This document shows, one piece after another, positions 1-7,701 of a stretch of 32,764 nt of DNA. The notes under the pieces are model-generated. The model was not told the origin of the DNA. It saw nothing but the letters and a program-made list of their open reading frames with translations, and ran no database searches. A program made the position numbers and the translations under genes. Source of the stretch: Chloroflexota bacterium (GTDB lineage: Bacteria; Patescibacteriota; Saccharimonadia; Saccharimonadales; Saccharimonadaceae); NCBI GenBank assembly GCA_004145215.1, contig SEAL01000006.1, positions 1 to 32,764 of the forward strand, written 5' to 3'. Every line of letters begins with the position of its first letter. The first letter of the stretch is position 1.

Positions 1-43
1 ATGTGTAAGGGCAGATGCACCTAGGATCAGAGATGCACGTCAT
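1..43 (-). CDS. Possible 5' end of a minus-strand gene running off the left edge
   Basis: On the minus strand an ATG at 43 opens a frame that stays open to the window edge (begins MTCISDPRC). It lies 15 nt downstream of an AAGGAGGG Shine-Dalgarno-like run and behind a good promoter-like pair (81-110). Only 14 codons are visible, so no family can be assigned. The SD-to-ATG distance is long, so the true start could differ or this could be an untranslated leader. The promoter and SD are the main reason for listing it. Confidence 0.25.
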   Translation of the reverse strand, partial: MTCISDPRCICPYT

Positions 44-80
44 TGTGCGATCAATCTACCCTCCTTGATGACTGTTGATT

Positions 81-110
81 AGTATAGCGTTTGCGCTATG
101 ACTGCGGCAA
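81..110 (-). promoter_or_regulatory. Sigma-70-like promoter on the minus strand
   Basis: Read on the minus strand, TTGCCG (-35, 110-105) and TATACT (-10, 86-81) are separated by 18 nt. An AAGGAGGG run follows at 66-59. This would drive a leadered transcript leaving the window to the left. Confidence 0.45.
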
Positions 111-160
111 CTACGAATCGACATAAAACGTAGTAGACTACGCTACATATGGTGGAAAAC

Positions 161-646
161 CTAATGTAGTAGCCCGTAGAGTGCAATGCCTGTTGCAACG
201 CTGACGTTAAACGATTCCTTTTTACCTTGCATAGGCAGCTCGATGACATCATCACATTGTGCTAAATAATCTGCGGAAATTCCGTTAACCTCTTCGCCCA
301 GTAGCAAGGCTATTTTTTCGGGAGGTGTATAATCATGTAGCATAACGGATCGCTCACTTTGTTCGAGGCCAACGACCGTATAGCCTGCGGCTTTTAAATC
401 ATCGAACGGTATCGCTTCCATTTGCTCGAATGGGACAAACGTCTCGGCGTCCAGGGCTGTTTTGTGAATCTGTCTGGTAATTTTGTCAGCGAAATGCGGC
501 AACCGAGTATCTTTTTGAATTGTCGGATAAGGAGTGTAGCCAGTCAGCAGTAGTTTTGATACACCAAACCCATCGCAGGTGCGAAAAAATGCTCCTACAT
601 TATGAGTTGATCTGATGTTATGGGCGATGACAATTATTTCGGGCAT
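161..646 (-). CDS. SpoU/TrmH-family RNA 2'-O-ribose methyltransferase
   Basis: A 161-aa single-domain SPOUT enzyme that transfers methyl from S-adenosylmethionine to a ribose 2'-OH in tRNA or rRNA. The three SpoU motifs are visible in order: motif 1 NIRSTHNVGAFFRTCDGFG near residues 10-28, with the conserved Asn and Arg; motif 2 LLLGEEVNGIS around residues 114-124; and motif 3 LPMQGKKESFNVSVATGIA near the C-terminus, which forms the SAM-binding trefoil knot. It has no N-terminal substrate-binding extension of the RlmB type, so it resembles the short TrmH-like class, and the target nucleotide cannot be read from sequence. The start is set by a TACACT -10 box only 6 nt upstream and the absence of an SD, so the mRNA is probably leaderless. 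It diverges from the pilus ATPase gene. Confidence 0.9.
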   Translation of the reverse strand: MPEIIVIAHNIRSTHNVGAFFRTCDGFGVSKLLLTGYTPYPTIQKDTRLPHFADKITRQIHKTALDAETFVPFEQMEAIPFDDLKAAGYTVVGLEQSERSVMLHDYTPPEKIALLLGEEVNGISADYLAQCDDVIELPMQGKKESFNVSVATGIALYGLLH

Positions 647-652
647 AGTATT

Positions 653-658
653 AGTGTA
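653..658 (-). promoter_or_regulatory. -10 box of the SpoU methylase, placed for a leaderless mRNA
   Basis: On the minus strand TACACT ends 6 nt before the ATG at 646, so transcription would begin at or within a base or two of the start codon. No SD is present. Confidence 0.5.
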
Positions 659-688
659 TCATTATGAAAATTCATAAGCGTTTTGTGA

Positions 689-694
689 TATAGT
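689..694 (+). promoter_or_regulatory. -10 box of the pilus ATPase gene, placed for a leaderless mRNA
   Basis: TATAGT ends 9 nt before the ATG at 704, with no SD between. Together with 653-658 it forms a compact divergent promoter pair in a 57-bp gap. Confidence 0.5.
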
Positions 695-703
695 CTAAAG
701 TAA

Positions 704-2332
704 ATGGACGAGAAAAAAATCCAACATCAACGTCGCGAACACGAGGAAAAATCAACTCAGCAACGCGCGGCAATCTTAGGCTTGCAGTATCTGGACACCA
801 GAGAATTCGAAGATGAATTAGACCTGGTGAAAGAACTGATGACTATCGAAGACATGCATAAATATCGCATGGTTCCGTTGCAGGCAGGTAGCGAGTACAA
901 GCCATTCAGGTTCGGGGTGACCAGTCAGACGCCGCAATCGGTGATCGAAAAAAAGCGCGTCGAGTATTCCGATCAGGGCCGTGAGGCGCAGTTATTCTTG
1001 ATCAGTGGCGGCGGCTATATGGTGTTGATGAATCGCTACGATCCGCCGAAAAAGGTGATCTATGACGATATCACTATCGCAAAAGAAGGTGATAGCGCAA
1101 CAATTGCATCGGTCAGCAAGACGCTCAACTCCGTTGGCTCTGACCAGATGCTGGATTATCTGATCGATCAAGCCGATCGACTGGGCGCCAGTGACATCCA
1201 TATCGAAAACCAGCGAACTTATATTCGTGTTCGTATGCGTGTCGATGGTGCACTGCACCCGGTTGCAGATATTGAAAAGGATAAATACCGTATTCTGATG
1301 GGTGCGATCGGATCACGCGCCAATATTTCATCGGCAGCAAAAACATCGCAGTCTGGTCACATTCAAAAAGACATCCACCGTGCTGGCGCAACCCACCTAT
1401 TGAATATTCGTATCGAAACAGTTCCGACGATGTACGGACAGGACGCGGTGATGCGCTTGTTCAACTTTGACGAAAGTATGCTGAATCTGGATTTACTAGG
1501 TATTCCAGAAAAAGAGCGCTCAGAAATTAATGAGATCGTCGGCCATCCACGTGGCATGATGTTGATGGTCGGACCAACCGGTTCTGGTAAATCAACCACT
1601 TTGTATAGTATTTTGAATGCGCTCAACACGAGTGATCGAAAAATTCTGACACTCGAAGATCCAATCGAATATGGTATCGGTGGTATCGCCCAGATTCCAG
1701 TCGATACCACGCACGGTCAGACCTTTGCTGATGGACTTCGCTCGATCCTGCGTTTGGACCCTGACGTTGTAATGCTGGGAGAAATCCGTGACGTTGATAC
1801 TGCCAAAACGGCAATCCAGGCGTCTATTACGGGGCACTTGGTGCTATCATCATTCCACGCAAACTCTACTAGTGCTGCCTTTTCGCGTATGATCGGTATG
1901 ATTGGCATAAACCCGATATTCAGTTCGGCAATTCGATTGCTGATTGCACAGCGACTAGTGCGAAAACTCTATGATCCTTCCAAAGAAGAGTACGAACCTG
2001 ATGAAGCCACAAAACAATGGGTGCGCAAGACGCTAGAAGGCGTTGCAGCGGATCGTATGCCAGGTATTGACCTGAATAACTTCAAATTATGGCGACCAAA
2101 AGTACACCCTGATGCACCGTTTGGGTTCAAAGGCCGTATCGTCGTAATGGAGCAGATGGTCGTTAACCACGAGATCCAAGGCTTTTTGCGCGGTGATATT
2201 GCCGACGCTAACCCAGAGGCAATTGAAGAAGCCGCGAGACGTTCTGCAGGCCTGATTACGTTGATCCAGGCGGGGACACTGGCTGCGCTGCGCGGAGAAA
2301 CGACACTCGAAGAAGTAAACCGTGCAATTTAG
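704..2332 (+). CDS. pilB: Type IV pilus assembly ATPase (PilB/GspE-like)
   Basis: A 542-aa secretion-type hexameric ATPase that would power pilus extension from the cytoplasmic face. The core is canonical: SDIHIE Asp-box region around residue 165, Walker A GPTGSGKST near residue 290, Walker B and His box in DVVMLGEIRD followed by TGHLVLSSFHAN, and the arginine-finger strand upstream. The N-terminal ~130 residues are charged and diverged from a typical MshEN/GSPII_E_N domain. The tetracysteine zinc site of PilB/GspE, normally between the His box and the C-terminus (CPxC...CxxC), is replaced: LVRKLYDPSKEEY stands at the first pair and WRPKVHPDAPFGFKGR at the second. The whole protein contains no cysteine. 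It stands apart from other pil assembly genes, but a prepilin gene lies at 21059. PilB rather than PilT is inferred from length and the long N-terminal region. Confidence 0.85.
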   Translation: MDEKKIQHQRREHEEKSTQQRAAILGLQYLDTREFEDELDLVKELMTIEDMHKYRMVPLQAGSEYKPFRFGVTSQTPQSVIEKKRVEYSDQGREAQLFLISGGGYMVLMNRYDPPKKVIYDDITIAKEGDSATIASVSKTLNSVGSDQMLDYLIDQADRLGASDIHIENQRTYIRVRMRVDGALHPVADIEKDKYRILMGAIGSRANISSAAKTSQSGHIQKDIHRAGATHLLNIRIETVPTMYGQDAVMRLFNFDESMLNLDLLGIPEKERSEINEIVGHPRGMMLMVGPTGSGKSTTLYSILNALNTSDRKILTLEDPIEYGIGGIAQIPVDTTHGQTFADGLRSILRLDPDVVMLGEIRDVDTAKTAIQASITGHLVLSSFHANSTSAAFSRMIGMIGINPIFSSAIRLLIAQRLVRKLYDPSKEEYEPDEATKQWVRKTLEGVAADRMPGIDLNNFKLWRPKVHPDAPFGFKGRIVVMEQMVVNHEIQGFLRGDIADANPEAIEEAARRSAGLITLIQAGTLAALRGETTLEEVNRAI

Positions 2333-2367
2333 GGAGATGGCCCCTTTCAAATCTTATAAATCTGTGC

Positions 2368-2373
2368 TATAGT
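2368..2373 (+). promoter_or_regulatory. Extended -10 promoter for rplS
   Basis: TGCTATAGT gives an extended -10 (TGn plus TATAGT) about 110 nt before rplS, so unlike its neighbours rplS would have a long 5' leader. Confidence 0.45.
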
Positions 2374-2379
2374 TTAAAG

Positions 2380-2485
2380 CTGATTGTATAGAGAAAAGTA
2401 AACACCGAGTATTTGCGAGTGTGGAGCCGTAGGAATACAACTATGTGGCCAGCTGTCATCAAGACCGGTAAATAAGGAAGAAATT
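2380..2485 (+). promoter_or_regulatory. rplS leader with hairpin, possible L19 autoregulatory RNA
   Basis: About 105 nt lie between the predicted transcription start and rplS. A hairpin can form from GCCGTAG (2426-2432) with CTATGTGGC (2441-2449, with a small bulge). AAGGAAG precedes the ATG as an SD. Leaders that bind L19 are known in other bacteria; assigning this one is inference. Confidence 0.3.
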
Positions 2486-2917
2486 ATGAGTTTTGCATTA
2501 ATTCAAAAAGTTAACGAAGAGCAGAAAAAGCACGCTGTTGTTGATGTACGTAGTGGAGACACTGTCCGCGTTCACCAAAAAATCAAAGAAGGAAACAAAG
2601 AACGTATCCAAATCTTTGAAGGTGTCGTCATCCGAACTGACAACAAAGAATCACATACGTCACGAATTACTGTTCGTAAAATCGCGAGTGGTATCGGTGT
2701 CGAAAAAAGCTTTCTTCTGCACAGCCCATTGGTTGAAAAGGTTGAAGTGACTCGTCGTTCAAAAGTTCGCCGCAATTTCCTATCATTCCTACGTAACCGT
2801 AGTGGTAAGAGCGCACGTCTAAAGGCGGTTAACTATGACCGTGAAGGCATCAACACACTTCCGGAAGCTCCAAAAGCTGAAGAAGCAAAGACTGAAGAAG
2901 CTGCCGAAACAAAATAA
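2486..2917 (+). CDS. rplS: 50S ribosomal protein L19
   Basis: Ribosomal protein bL19, located at the 30S-50S interface. Residues 1-115 follow the family closely: AVVDVRSGDTVRVHQKIKEG, then RIQIFEGVVI, ITVRKIASGIGVEKSFLLHSP and VEVTRRSKVRRNFLSFLR. At 143 aa it is about 28 residues longer than the usual ~115. The extra C-terminal tail is low complexity, rich in Glu, Ala and Lys (EAPKAEEAKTEEAAETK), a style seen on several ribosomal proteins of reduced-genome bacteria. It starts at ATG 2486 behind AAGGAAG. A strong terminator follows 14 nt after the stop, so it is probably monocistronic. It sits just upstream of rnhB, the common bacterial order. Confidence 0.97.
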   Translation: MSFALIQKVNEEQKKHAVVDVRSGDTVRVHQKIKEGNKERIQIFEGVVIRTDNKESHTSRITVRKIASGIGVEKSFLLHSPLVEKVEVTRRSKVRRNFLSFLRNRSGKSARLKAVNYDREGINTLPEAPKAEEAKTEEAAETK

Positions 2918-2930
2918 TCACTTGATTATG

Positions 2931-2961
2931 AAAAACGCTCCAAGCAATTGGAGCGTTTTTT
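2931..2961 (+). terminator. Rho-independent terminator after rplS
   Basis: The inverted repeat AAAAACGCTCCAA / TTGGAGCGTTTTT encloses a GCAA tetraloop and ends in a T-run. The flanking A- and T-runs make it able to work in both directions. Confidence 0.9.
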
Positions 2962-2964
2962 GTT

Positions 2965-2970
2965 TATAAT
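2965..2970 (+). promoter_or_regulatory. -10 box of rnhB-yraN, placed for a leaderless mRNA
   Basis: A consensus TATAAT ends 9 nt before the ATG at 2980. It begins only 4 nt after the rplS terminator T-tract, so the -35 region lies inside the terminator. No SD is visible. Confidence 0.6.
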
Positions 2971-2979
2971 AGCCATAAG

Positions 2980-3945
2980 ATGATATTAGGAATTGATGAA
3001 GTTGGGCGGGGTCCATGGGCGGGGCCGCTAGTTATCGGGGCTGTGGTACTCGGCGGCGTTCAGATTGATGGTTTGACAGATAGTAAAAAGCTGTCAAAGA
3101 AACGTCGAGATGAACTAGACTTACAAATACGAGATACTGCTGCGGGATTCGGCCTGGGCTGGGTGAGTGCGGCCGAAATAGATGAAATAGGGCTATCGGC
3201 GTCACTGCGGCTGGCAACGCGACGCGCGGTCGAGCAAGTAAGTGTACCGTATCACGAGATTATTATTGATGGAACGATTAATTTTTTGGTGGACACATCA
3301 AAAGGTGGATTTGTCACAACCATGAAAAAAGCAGATCTACTGATCCCGAGTGTATCAGCTGCATCGATCATCGCAAAGGTTGCCAGAGATAATTATATGG
3401 CCGAACAAGACCAGGTATACCCAGGCTATGCGTTTTCATCGCATGTCGGTTACGGCACGGCGGCGCACAGGATTGCGATAGAAAAACTTGGCGTGACGCC
3501 ACTGCATCGGCTGTCGTTTGCTCCACTAGCAAAATATCGTGGTGCAGCAATGCCAAGCCTGCCTACACCTAGCGACTCGAGTCATAGTGAATTAACTGTT
3601 GAAACAACAAAAAAGATTGGCGACCGTGCCGAGGGTGAGGCGGCTAGCTATCTGGTCCGTGCTGGCCACGAGATCTTAGAGCGCAACTGGAAAACAAAAT
3701 ACTGCGAAATTGATATTGTATCGCTGAAAAGCGGAGTGTATCATTTTACCGAAGTAAAATATCGCAGACAAGCGAACCAGGGCGGAGGAGTTGCTGCAAT
3801 CACAGCCAAAAAACTCAATCAGATGAAATTTGCCGCATCGTTTTTCGCAAAGGTCCAGCAGCTTGATGATAAAGATTTGCTACTAACTGTCATATCGATG
3901 ACGGGCTCTCCTCCAGAGGTCGAAGAATACATCGAACTACGATAA
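2980..3945 (+). CDS. rnhB: Ribonuclease HII fused to a YraN (UPF0102) nuclease-like domain
   Basis: A 321-aa two-domain protein. Residues 1-~188 are RNase HII, which cuts RNA-DNA hybrids and removes single misincorporated ribonucleotides. Seen here are the catalytic start GIDEVGRGPWAGP, DSKKLSKKRR, IIIDGT, the KADLLIPSVSAASIIAKVARD block with its catalytic Asp, and SHVGYGTAAH. After a Ser/Pro-rich linker (~190-205), residues ~208-321 match YraN/UPF0102: KIGDRAEGEAASYLVRAGHEILERNW, then CEIDIVS and FTEVKYR, the D-x-E-x-K arrangement of a restriction-endonuclease-like fold. rnhB and yraN are often adjacent genes downstream of rplS; here they are one reading frame with no internal stop. A leaderless start is likely. 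The YraN domain's biochemical role is not established. Confidence 0.93.
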   Translation: MILGIDEVGRGPWAGPLVIGAVVLGGVQIDGLTDSKKLSKKRRDELDLQIRDTAAGFGLGWVSAAEIDEIGLSASLRLATRRAVEQVSVPYHEIIIDGTINFLVDTSKGGFVTTMKKADLLIPSVSAASIIAKVARDNYMAEQDQVYPGYAFSSHVGYGTAAHRIAIEKLGVTPLHRLSFAPLAKYRGAAMPSLPTPSDSSHSELTVETTKKIGDRAEGEAASYLVRAGHEILERNWKTKYCEIDIVSLKSGVYHFTEVKYRRQANQGGGVAAITAKKLNQMKFAASFFAKVQQLDDKDLLLTVISMTGSPPEVEEYIELR

Positions 3946-4004
3946 ATCTGCGTATAACTTCGCGTAAGGTCCGGAATTCATATGTTCATTCGTTGAGCAC
4001 GTAC

Positions 4005-6316
4005 TTATTGCTTCGATAGTGCCTGCGATACTTTTTCTTTGTCGCGTTCGATCAACTCAACTCGTCCTTGTATTTCGCCAATACCCAGAGATATAACGCG
4101 TGATAGGGCTGGGATATTCTGTTTTGGTTCAAAAAATGTTCGGTATGCATCAAGATGATTCTGCGTTGATAAAAACATTGCACTAATACGAGGAAAGTTA
4201 TCATAACTCTTGTCGCCCTGGAACGTATCGCTGATCCACGACCAGTTTTCTTGTAGCCATTGCCATGTCTGGTCTCGACTGGCGCGGTTGCGACACAGAT
4301 GCGCAAGCCAGTGAGATATGTCCTGCGGGCGAACGATCTTTGAATTCCTTAGGTTGTCGAGCAATTCTGCAATTTTCTCTGGATGCTGCGTACTTGTGAC
4401 GCCTACGCTGATATCTTGACGCAGCTCGCTCGATTGCGTGTTGTTGTGCTGTGTCATTAATGCATCGACAACGCTCGCGTCGCCGTGCCTTACGACGCTA
4501 GCGAGTATCAACGAGCGAAGTTCGGCAGGTAATTCTGCGATCGGCGTTGAGTCGTATAGTTCGCGTGCAGTAGTAACGGCATCGGTGTTATCTCCGTATA
4601 ACATCAATGCAATTATTGTCGCACGAAGTTTAGTGTCGTCTTCGGATTCTGTATCTGCTTTCTGCCATCCTAGTCGTTCGTACTGTACAGACGCAAGTGA
4701 TACGACGAGTTCTTTCAGCATTGCTTCGGGGGCAGTGTCTTTTTCGACAAATCGCTGTAATTCCGTAACCGTGCCGCCGACACTTCGCCAAACGGATTCG
4801 TTGTCTTCTGATATATAGCCGGCGAGTAGAGGGATTAGTGTGGCTGATGATATTATTCCGCCACGCGCTAGTAACGTCGCTTCGCTCAGAATCTGCAGTC
4901 GGTCAATTGGACTAAGCGTGTGTGATGATAGCTGACTAACGATATCATTGAATAAATCGGTGTCGTAGTTTGTCAGGAAGTGTGCTGTATCGTTTGTATT
5001 CAACCGTAGTCCAGCGGGCGACGTATTGGGGATTGTTATTTCGCTGCTATCGAGTAATTTAGGCAAATGATGGTCTGCACTATTGAGCGGAACCGGCCAG
5101 GTTGCATCGCTAGGTTTGTGTGGGCCAACAAAAAACTGCTGCTGAGTTAAAGTAACGGTGTCGCCATCTTTGCTGACGTGCACGACTGGATACCCTGGCT
5201 GCGTGATCCATGGCTGCATAAATGTGCTAATATCTTTACCGCTGGCTGTTGACAGCGCATCCCATAAATCGGTAGCGATGGTACGCTGGACGAAAAGTCC
5301 ATCCACGAATTCCATTCAGGATACAGCGCATCGAGCGCAATGTATTCCATCATGGTCGCAAAGCTTTCGTTTAGCCAAAGATCATTCCACCACTTCATTG
5401 TTACCAAATTTCCGAACCACTGATGCGCCAGTTCGTGGCAAATGACTAATGCGACGCGCTGCTTTGTACTGATGCTGGCGATAGTTGGGTCAGCCAGTAG
5501 TGCGGTTTCTCGGTAGGTAATTAATCCCCAGTTCTCCATAGCGCCGACGGTAAAATCGGGAAGGGCGACATGATCAGCTTTTGGTAGCGGATACGGTACG
5601 CCGAAATAGTCATCATAAAAATCAATAGCACGCGTCGCCGTATCGAGCGCAAAGTCCAAACTGTCAGATGGCTGTGCTGGTGAAGCCCAGACGTTTACTT
5701 CAACACCACTTTTTGTCATTGCTGATTTTTTGTGCATTTCGCCGGCAACAAATGCGAGCAAATAAGTGCTCATCCGAGGCGATGTCTGGAATGTTGTGAT
5801 CAGTTTATTGCCATCGGATTCCTGACTGTCGACCGGCATATTACCGAGCACGGTAATGTCTTCGTCGGTGGTCAGCGTCAGGTCAAAGGTTGCTTTTGCT
5901 TCGGGTTCGTCGATACACGGAAACACCTCACGGGCATGGTGGCTTTCAAATTGCGTCGCGAGGATCTCTTTTTGGACACCGGCATGTTCGTAATAGCACG
6001 GGTAGAGGCCGTGCATCGCATCGGTGATAGTTCCACGGTAGCCGATAACGACAATATGGTCACCTGACTGGAGCGTGTCACTAGTGATACGTAATTCGTC
6101 ATTTTCGCCTAGCAAGTGTGTTGCCAGCGATCCGTCAACAAGAACAGATTCGATTATCAAATCTTTTGCGTGAAGTGATATAGCGTTCGCGCCGACGGCG
6201 AGGCTGCCGCGCATCGTTACTGTACCTTGGAACGCACGTCCAATACGGTCGATATCGAGTGAGATAGTGTAGTGATTCGGAGTAAATTGCGTAATCAGGC
6301 GGGCGGCTTTAGTCAT
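4005..6316 (-). pseudogene. M1 family zinc aminopeptidase, interrupted by an internal deletion and frameshift
   Basis: Two minus-strand frames together encode an aminopeptidase N/ERAP-type enzyme, which removes N-terminal residues from peptides. The upstream frame (start 6316) carries the N-terminal saddle domain, the substrate-binding GAMEN motif (residues 258-262), the zinc site HELAH (294-298) and the downstream Glu in WLNES (317). It is in register to about YPEWNSWMDF. The second frame resumes at FVQRTIATDLWDALSTASGKD, which in the family lies roughly 90-100 residues further on, and continues through PGYPVV into an ERAP1_C-like helical domain. The intervening part of the catalytic domain is missing and the frame is lost around 5295-5312. 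The start at 6316 (not 6475) is chosen because TACAAT lies 6 nt upstream and the protein begins at the family N-terminus. A lesion in a well-conserved gene may be an assembly error. Confidence 0.85.
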
Positions 6317-6322
6317 ATATCC

Positions 6323-6328
6323 ATTGTA
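6323..6328 (-). promoter_or_regulatory. Extended -10 of the aminopeptidase gene, placed for a leaderless mRNA
   Basis: Read on the minus strand, TGCTACAAT ends 6 nt before the ATG at 6316. The TGn extension strengthens the call. It faces the promoter of the HNH gene 39 bp away. Confidence 0.55.
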
Positions 6329-6366
6329 GCAAACACCGTTACGTTCTGCTGGCGTATCGCTTATGG

Positions 6367-6372
6367 CATAAT
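6367..6372 (+). promoter_or_regulatory. Extended -10 of the secreted HNH gene, placed for a leaderless mRNA
   Basis: TGGCATAAT (TGn plus CATAAT) ends 7 nt before the ATG at 6380, with no SD between. Confidence 0.5.
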
Positions 6373-6379
6373 AATAACA

Positions 6380-7093
6380 ATGAGAAAAGTTCATGCAGTA
6401 CGGCGCAGTATCATTTCGTCTATTATTTTGGTGATTATCGCCATCGCTATTAGTCTGTCGCCCGATATGCATCATCCTGTCGCTGTGCCGGTGTCGGTTG
6501 ATGAATCGGCTGATCAGATTAAAGCTTTACCGAGCACAGCCACTGCCGCCCTCGATCAACTAGAGGTGAAGGGGCGAGCAGCAAAGACAGGCTACGCTAG
6601 GACGGAATTCGGCGATGGGTGGTTACGTCAGGGTGCGTGCGACATGCGCAATATTATATTGAATCGTGACCTGCAAAACGTTGTCGTTGACGATGCATGC
6701 AAAGTGCAGTCAGGTACGCTGAACGATCCGTACACGCAGCAGATGATTTCGTTTATTCGTGGGGGAAGCTCGAGCGCGTTGGTGCAGATTGATCATGTCG
6801 TCGCACTCAGTGATGCGTGGCAAAAGGGTGCTCAGCAGTTGACGAAAGAACGTCGAGTGCAGTTAGCAAATGACCCGCTCGAATTATTGGCGGTCGATGG
6901 CGCTGCAAATCAAAAAAAGAGTGATGGAGACGCTGCGACATGGCTACCGGACAACAAGGCATTTCGCTGTCAATATGTCGCTCGGCAGATTGCAGTAAAG
7001 CAAAAGTATTTACTATGGGTGGCGCCAGCAGAACGCGACGCTATGGCAAAGGTGCTACAGGCATGCCCTGGGCAAACGTTGCCAACAGAGTAA
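6380..7093 (+). CDS. Secreted or membrane-anchored HNH nuclease (DUF1524-type)
   Basis: A 237-aa protein with a basic N-terminus (MRKVHAVRR) and a hydrophobic segment at about residues 9-28, a signal peptide or anchor. The mature part carries the exported HNH pattern: IDHVVALSDAW with the first catalytic His, then NDPLELLAVDGAANQKKSDGD with the Asn and the N-Q-x-K-x-D-x-x-x-W signature of DUF1524/GmrSD-C-type nucleases. Expected action is metal-dependent cleavage of DNA outside the cytoplasm. In a reduced-genome organism this could feed nucleotide salvage or process DNA for uptake, which is inference. The ORF track starts at 6272, but that start lies inside the divergent aminopeptidase gene. 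The start at 6380 fits the -10 box and gives a clean signal sequence. It is convergent with the J-domain gene with only 8 bp between and no terminator seen. Confidence 0.8.
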   Translation: MRKVHAVRRSIISSIILVIIAIAISLSPDMHHPVAVPVSVDESADQIKALPSTATAALDQLEVKGRAAKTGYARTEFGDGWLRQGACDMRNIILNRDLQNVVVDDACKVQSGTLNDPYTQQMISFIRGGSSSALVQIDHVVALSDAWQKGAQQLTKERRVQLANDPLELLAVDGAANQKKSDGDAATWLPDNKAFRCQYVARQIAVKQKYLLWVAPAERDAMAKVLQACPGQTLPTE

Positions 7094-7101
7094 TTGACTA
7101 C

Positions 7102-7539
7102 CTAGTACTTGCCAATTATTCGATCATTGGTCGTTTGGATTTTTTTGCGATGACGCTTTACGGCGACTGATTCTTTGACGCGACGAAAAATCGATGTTTT
7201 TGAATATTTTGCAGCCATTTCGTCAAGTTCTTGAATTTTAGCGATTTCTTCTGGTGTGAACTGATCGTAGATCGAAGTGGTGAGTGGTGTTGCGTAGGCA
7301 GCGTTTGCGGTTGCTTTGACAGCTGCGGCTGCCGATGACTGTACCGTGTCTTGTGGGCCTTGGTGCTCTGCACGGGCAAGCATGGCGTCGCGCGCCTCTT
7401 TAATGCGTATAAACGCCTCTGCGGCCTCTGGTGAGTTGCTATGATCAGGATGGGCTTCGAGTGCAGCTTTTCGAAAGGCTGCTTGAATTTCAGGCGCTGT
7501 CGCGTCGTTGTTGATACCCAGAATCTGATTATGGTTCAT
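7102..7539 (-). CDS. J-domain (DnaJ-like) protein
   Basis: A 145-aa protein with an N-terminal J-domain: NQILGINNDATAPEIQAAFRKAAL, then the diagnostic HPD tripeptide in LEAHPDHSNSPEAAEAF and IKEARDAML. J-domains stimulate the ATPase of DnaK-type Hsp70 chaperones. There is no Gly/Phe region, zinc-finger region or DnaJ C-terminal domain, so it is a specialised co-chaperone rather than DnaJ itself. The remainder is an Ala-rich stretch and a basic C-terminus (RRVKESVAVKRHRKK). The start at 7539 is chosen because the J-domain begins there and TATAAT stands 6 nt upstream. The extra 29 codons in the ORF track lie upstream of that box. Confidence 0.8.
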   Translation of the reverse strand: MNHNQILGINNDATAPEIQAAFRKAALEAHPDHSNSPEAAEAFIRIKEARDAMLARAEHQGPQDTVQSSAAAAVKATANAAYATPLTTSIYDQFTPEEIAKIQELDEMAAKYSKTSIFRRVKESVAVKRHRKKIQTTNDRIIGKY

Positions 7540-7545
7540 AATTAT

Positions 7546-7551
7546 ATTATA
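7546..7551 (-). promoter_or_regulatory. -10 box of the J-domain gene, placed for a leaderless mRNA
   Basis: On the minus strand a perfect TATAAT ends 6 nt before the ATG at 7539, with no SD. Confidence 0.6.
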
Positions 7552-7613
7552 CACCATAATGCTTGTGTTTGCAAGTACCTGGTAATTGTATTTAGCATAT
7601 ACGACAGAAACGC

Positions 7614-7642
7614 TTGTTTCGCTCACGCTCTGGTGCTATAGT
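7614..7642 (+). promoter_or_regulatory. nusA promoter
   Basis: TTGTTT (7614-7619) and TATAGT (7637-7642) are separated by exactly 17 nt, and the -10 is preceded by TGC (extended). The predicted start near 7649 gives a leader of about 50 nt holding a terminator-like hairpin. Confidence 0.6.
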
Positions 7643-7655
7643 AATGACAGTACAT

Positions 7656-7679
7656 TCCGGCCAGCAGGTCGGATTTTTT
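7656..7679 (+). terminator. Terminator-like hairpin in the nusA leader (candidate attenuator)
   Basis: TCCGGCC pairs with GGTCGGA (one G-U) around an AGCA loop and is followed directly by six T. It lies between the nusA promoter and the nusA start codon, so it would cut nusA transcripts short. Because NusA stimulates pausing and intrinsic termination, a negative feedback loop is a natural reading (inference). Confidence 0.6.
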
Positions 7680-7701
7680 CATAAAAGAAAGGAAAATGAT
7701 C

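Noticed and set aside
3946-4004. loxP-like sequence ATAACTTCG between rnhB-yraN and the aminopeptidase
   Set aside because: Only nine bases match and there is no inverted partner. The gap also shows no terminator, and I see nothing else in it.
4438-4818. Plus-strand ORF of 126 aa, Ser/Thr/Val-rich
   Set aside because: Antisense shadow of the aminopeptidase C-terminal domain. No promoter or SD.
5732-6067. Plus-strand ORF of 111 aa opposite the aminopeptidase
   Set aside because: Antisense to conserved catalytic-domain sequence, with no independent signals.
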